From: Bradyrhizobiaceae bacterium
GTDB lineage: Bacteria > Pseudomonadota > Alphaproteobacteria > Rhizobiales > Hyphomicrobiaceae
Length of the DNA: 16,689 bases
Assembly (NCBI GenBank): GCA_947475855.1
Contig: CANJPN010000065.1
Coordinates: 1 to 16,689 of the forward strand
Direction: 5' to 3'
Each line of letters starts with the position of its first letter. Positions within the stretch are counted from its first letter, which is position 1. The position numbers and the translations under genes were made by a program. This document shows, piece by piece, positions 15,413 to 16,689 of this stretch. The notes under the pieces were generated by a model. It was not told where the DNA came from. It worked only from the letters and a program-made list of their open reading frames with translations, and made no database searches.

Positions 15413-16180
15413 CTATTCGGCCGTCCAGCCGCCATCCATGACGAGCGCCGATCCCGTCATCAGAGCGGAAGCATCGGACGCGAGAAACACGATGCCGGCA
15501 GCCACTTCTTCCAGCGTACCGAGCCGCCCGAGTTTGATGCGGCCGAGCACGTCCGCCTTGAACGCCTGGTTCTCGAAGAACGGCCGCGTCATCGGCGTAT
15601 CGAGGAACGTCGGCCCGATCGAATTGACCCGGATGCCATACGGCGCGAGCTCGATCCCCATCGCCTTGGTGAACCCCTCCATCGCGTGCTTCGTCGCGCA
15701 GTAGACCGTGCGCCGCGGCGAGCCCACATGCCCCATCTGCGAGGAGACGTTCACGATCGAGCCGCCCTTCTTCGCCGCAACGAGCCGCTGCGCCACCGCC
15801 TGCGCCACGAAATAGGCGGCCCGCACGTTGAGCCCCATCACATGATCGAAATCTTCGACTTTAACCTCGAGAAACGGCGCCGGCCGATTGGTCCCCGCAT
15901 TGTTGATCAGCACGTCGAATGGCTCCGCCGCCGCAATCTTGGCGCGCATCGCAGGCAGATCGGTCACGTCGAGCACCATCGCGTCGGCCTTGCCGCCCGC
16001 TGCCGCGATCGCAGCCGCCCCCGCCTCGATCTCGTCCTTGGTTCGCGCTGCCAGCGTGACATGAGCCCCGGACGCCGCCAGCGCCTTCGCCGCCGCCTCG
16101 CCAATCCCGCGCCCAGCGCCAGTCACGAGCGCACGCCGGCCATCGAGACGGAAGGAAGGCGCAGCGGGAAGTTGGGACAT
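15413..16180 (-). CDS. SDR family oxidoreductase (FabG-like)
   Basis: This 255-residue classical short-chain dehydrogenase/reductase uses NAD(P)H to interconvert alcohols and ketones, possibly a 3-oxoacyl thioester or a catabolic intermediate. The family pattern is complete: TGAGRGIG (20-27) for the dinucleotide, an LDVTD acidic turn (70-74), NNAG (93-96), Asn118 in GLNVRAAYF, the catalytic Ser147, Tyr160 and Lys164 (NVSSQMG and VYCATKH), and the IRVNSIGPTFLDTPM stretch (183-197). Arg46 after the second strand hints at NADPH, weakly. The C-terminal ALVMDGGWTAE is typical. The start at 16180 has GAGG 8 nt upstream (16189-16192). Upstream lies a long gene-poor stretch; downstream is the PilZ gene after 108 bp. 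The substrate is unknown. Confidence 0.93.
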   Translation of the reverse strand: MSQLPAAPSFRLDGRRALVTGAGRGIGEAAAKALAASGAHVTLAARTKDEIEAGAAAIAAAGGKADAMVLDVTDLPAMRAKIAAAEPFDVLINNAGTNRPAPFLEVKVEDFDHVMGLNVRAAYFVAQAVAQRLVAAKKGGSIVNVSSQMGHVGSPRRTVYCATKHAMEGFTKAMGIELAPYGIRVNSIGPTFLDTPMTRPFFENQAFKADVLGRIKLGRLGTLEEVAAGIVFLASDASALMTGSALVMDGGWTAE

Positions 16181-16501
16181 CGGCGAAACCTCGATACTGA
16201 CATTGCTATCCGAGGTTCAACCAGAATTACCTCCACCTGCCAACCCGCGTTCAGGACGCTGCTGACGGGCTACAAGCACGGGCGGGACCCAAAAGCTGAC
16301 TACAACGACCAAAGACGACCAGCGGTAGTGCGTTTGTTTTTTTAAGAGATGAGCCTGAACTCTCCGGAGTAGTTCGAATGACGCTCAGTTACTCAACGCC
16401 ACCAGCATTATCGAAAGGCTGCACCTAGCGTCCCTTCGCGCAACAGAATTCCACCTTGCGCCACATCAACACCGTACCCAGAAAGATCGGGTAACGTGAT
16501 G
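16181..16501. other. Gene-poor, less GC-rich stretch upstream of the SDR gene
   Basis: I see no supported gene here. Base composition is visibly less GC-rich than in the coding part of the window, and stop codons are frequent. A T7 run lies at 16337-16343 without a hairpin in front of it, so I do not call a terminator. The promoter of the SDR gene must lie in its left part, but I see no clear -35/-10 pair. Confidence 0.5.
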
Positions 16502-16549
16502 AACAACCTTGTCCGCGACGAATGTAACAACCTTGTCCGCGCCGAATGT
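16502..16549. repeat. Two tandem 24-bp direct repeats
   Basis: The units 16502-16525 and 16526-16549 begin AACAACCTTGTCCGCG and end CGAATGT, differing at one base (A or C at the 17th position of the unit). The period is 24, a multiple of three, so a frame from ATG at 16499 reads the repeat NNLVRxEC twice before a stop at 16550. That frame is only 17 codons and has no good ribosome binding site. Tandem sites of this size are typical of protein-binding sites, for example transposase sites at mobile-element ends. Confidence 0.85.
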
Positions 16550-16561
16550 TAGGAACACCTA

Positions 16562-16633
16562 ATGAACGAGCAGCTAAGCAGACTCTATGAACTTGACCAA
16601 CGAATCTCGAATGTGATTCTGTCTTCGCACTGA
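16562..16633 (+). CDS. Possible 23-residue small open frame
   Basis: This is a short frame starting ATG at 16562 with AGGA (16551-16554) 7 nt upstream, beginning MNEQLSRLYELDQRIS and ending at TGA 16631-16633. The heptad-like spacing of L, L and I could form a helix. I do not recognise it. It lies directly behind the tandem repeats and 16 nt before another possible start, so it could be a leader peptide or chance. Confidence 0.2.
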   Translation: MNEQLSRLYELDQRISNVILSSH

Positions 16634-16649
16634 TTCGCGGGGGCGGGAC

Positions 16650-16689
16650 ATGGCGGGCAAATCTCCGGTGAAGGCGAGTGACGTGCAGA
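16650..16689 (+). CDS. Possible gene start running off the right edge
   Basis: An ATG at 16650 is preceded by a G-rich stretch (GGGGCGGG) that could serve as a weak ribosome binding site. The frame stays open to the end of the window, reading MAGKSPVKASDVQ. Thirteen codons are too few to identify it. If it continues it would be the first gene behind the tandem repeats. Confidence 0.25.
   Translation, partial: MAGKSPVKASDVQ

Noticed and set aside
16337..16343. T-run as an intrinsic terminator
   Set aside because: There is no stable hairpin directly before it on the plus strand, and no plus-strand gene upstream that would need it.
15197..16345. 382-codon plus-strand open frame
   Set aside because: It is antisense to the SDR gene, His/Arg-rich and without motifs.
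16371..16380. GTTCGAAT as a tRNA T-loop
   Set aside because: The flanking bases do not form the T stem, and no acceptor stem or anticodon arm fits around it.

Overview
The window is GC-rich, densely packed bacterial chromosome, with strong G/C bias at third codon positions that produces long antisense open frames. It looks like an alphaproteobacterium, probably of the Hyphomicrobiales (Rhizobiales). The reasons are the hisE-coaA gene pair, a DmdC-like acyl-CoA dehydrogenase, a Bug/TctC solute-binding protein and the codon use. This placement is an inference; there is no rRNA gene or other taxonomic marker here.

Layout from left to right. Positions 1-446 hold no gene I can support, only several short perfect hairpins. 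Two minus-strand genes follow: a GlcG/HbpS-family protein (447-911) and an acyl-CoA dehydrogenase (1014-2789). They are separated by a 79-bp double-hairpin repeat, half of which recurs at 8198-8228. On the plus strand, tsaC/sua5 (2917-3885) makes the threonylcarbamoyl-adenylate needed for tRNA t6A. Next comes a plus-strand run of five accessory genes (4007-9280): an amidohydrolase, a Bug-family periplasmic binding protein, a flavin-reductase-like protein, a TauD/TfdA-type dioxygenase and an NMT1/SsuA-like ABC binding protein.

A convergent minus-strand run ends 11 bp away. Read 5' to 3' it is: hisE (14777-14445), coaA (14422-13448, probably starting at TTG), an M29/NicX-like metalloprotein (13352-12165), an ABC binding protein (12082-11057) and a two-domain ABC permease (11034-9292). 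Upstream on the same strand are a PilZ-domain gene (15304-14909) and an SDR oxidoreductase (16180-15413). The last 500 bp are visibly less GC-rich. They carry two tandem 24-bp repeats followed by very short open frames, one running off the edge, and may be the end of a mobile element.

How the genes may work together: tsaC, hisE and coaA are housekeeping genes. Between them, 4007-13352 looks like a catabolic and uptake region for one or more unidentified small organic acids or heterocyclic compounds. It has three periplasmic binding proteins of three different transporter classes, an oxygenase, a flavin-reductase-like protein, an amidohydrolase and a possible ring-cleaving NicX-like enzyme. 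No ATPase subunit and no TctA/TctB membrane subunit is present, so the transporters are incomplete within the window. The substrate cannot be read from the sequence.
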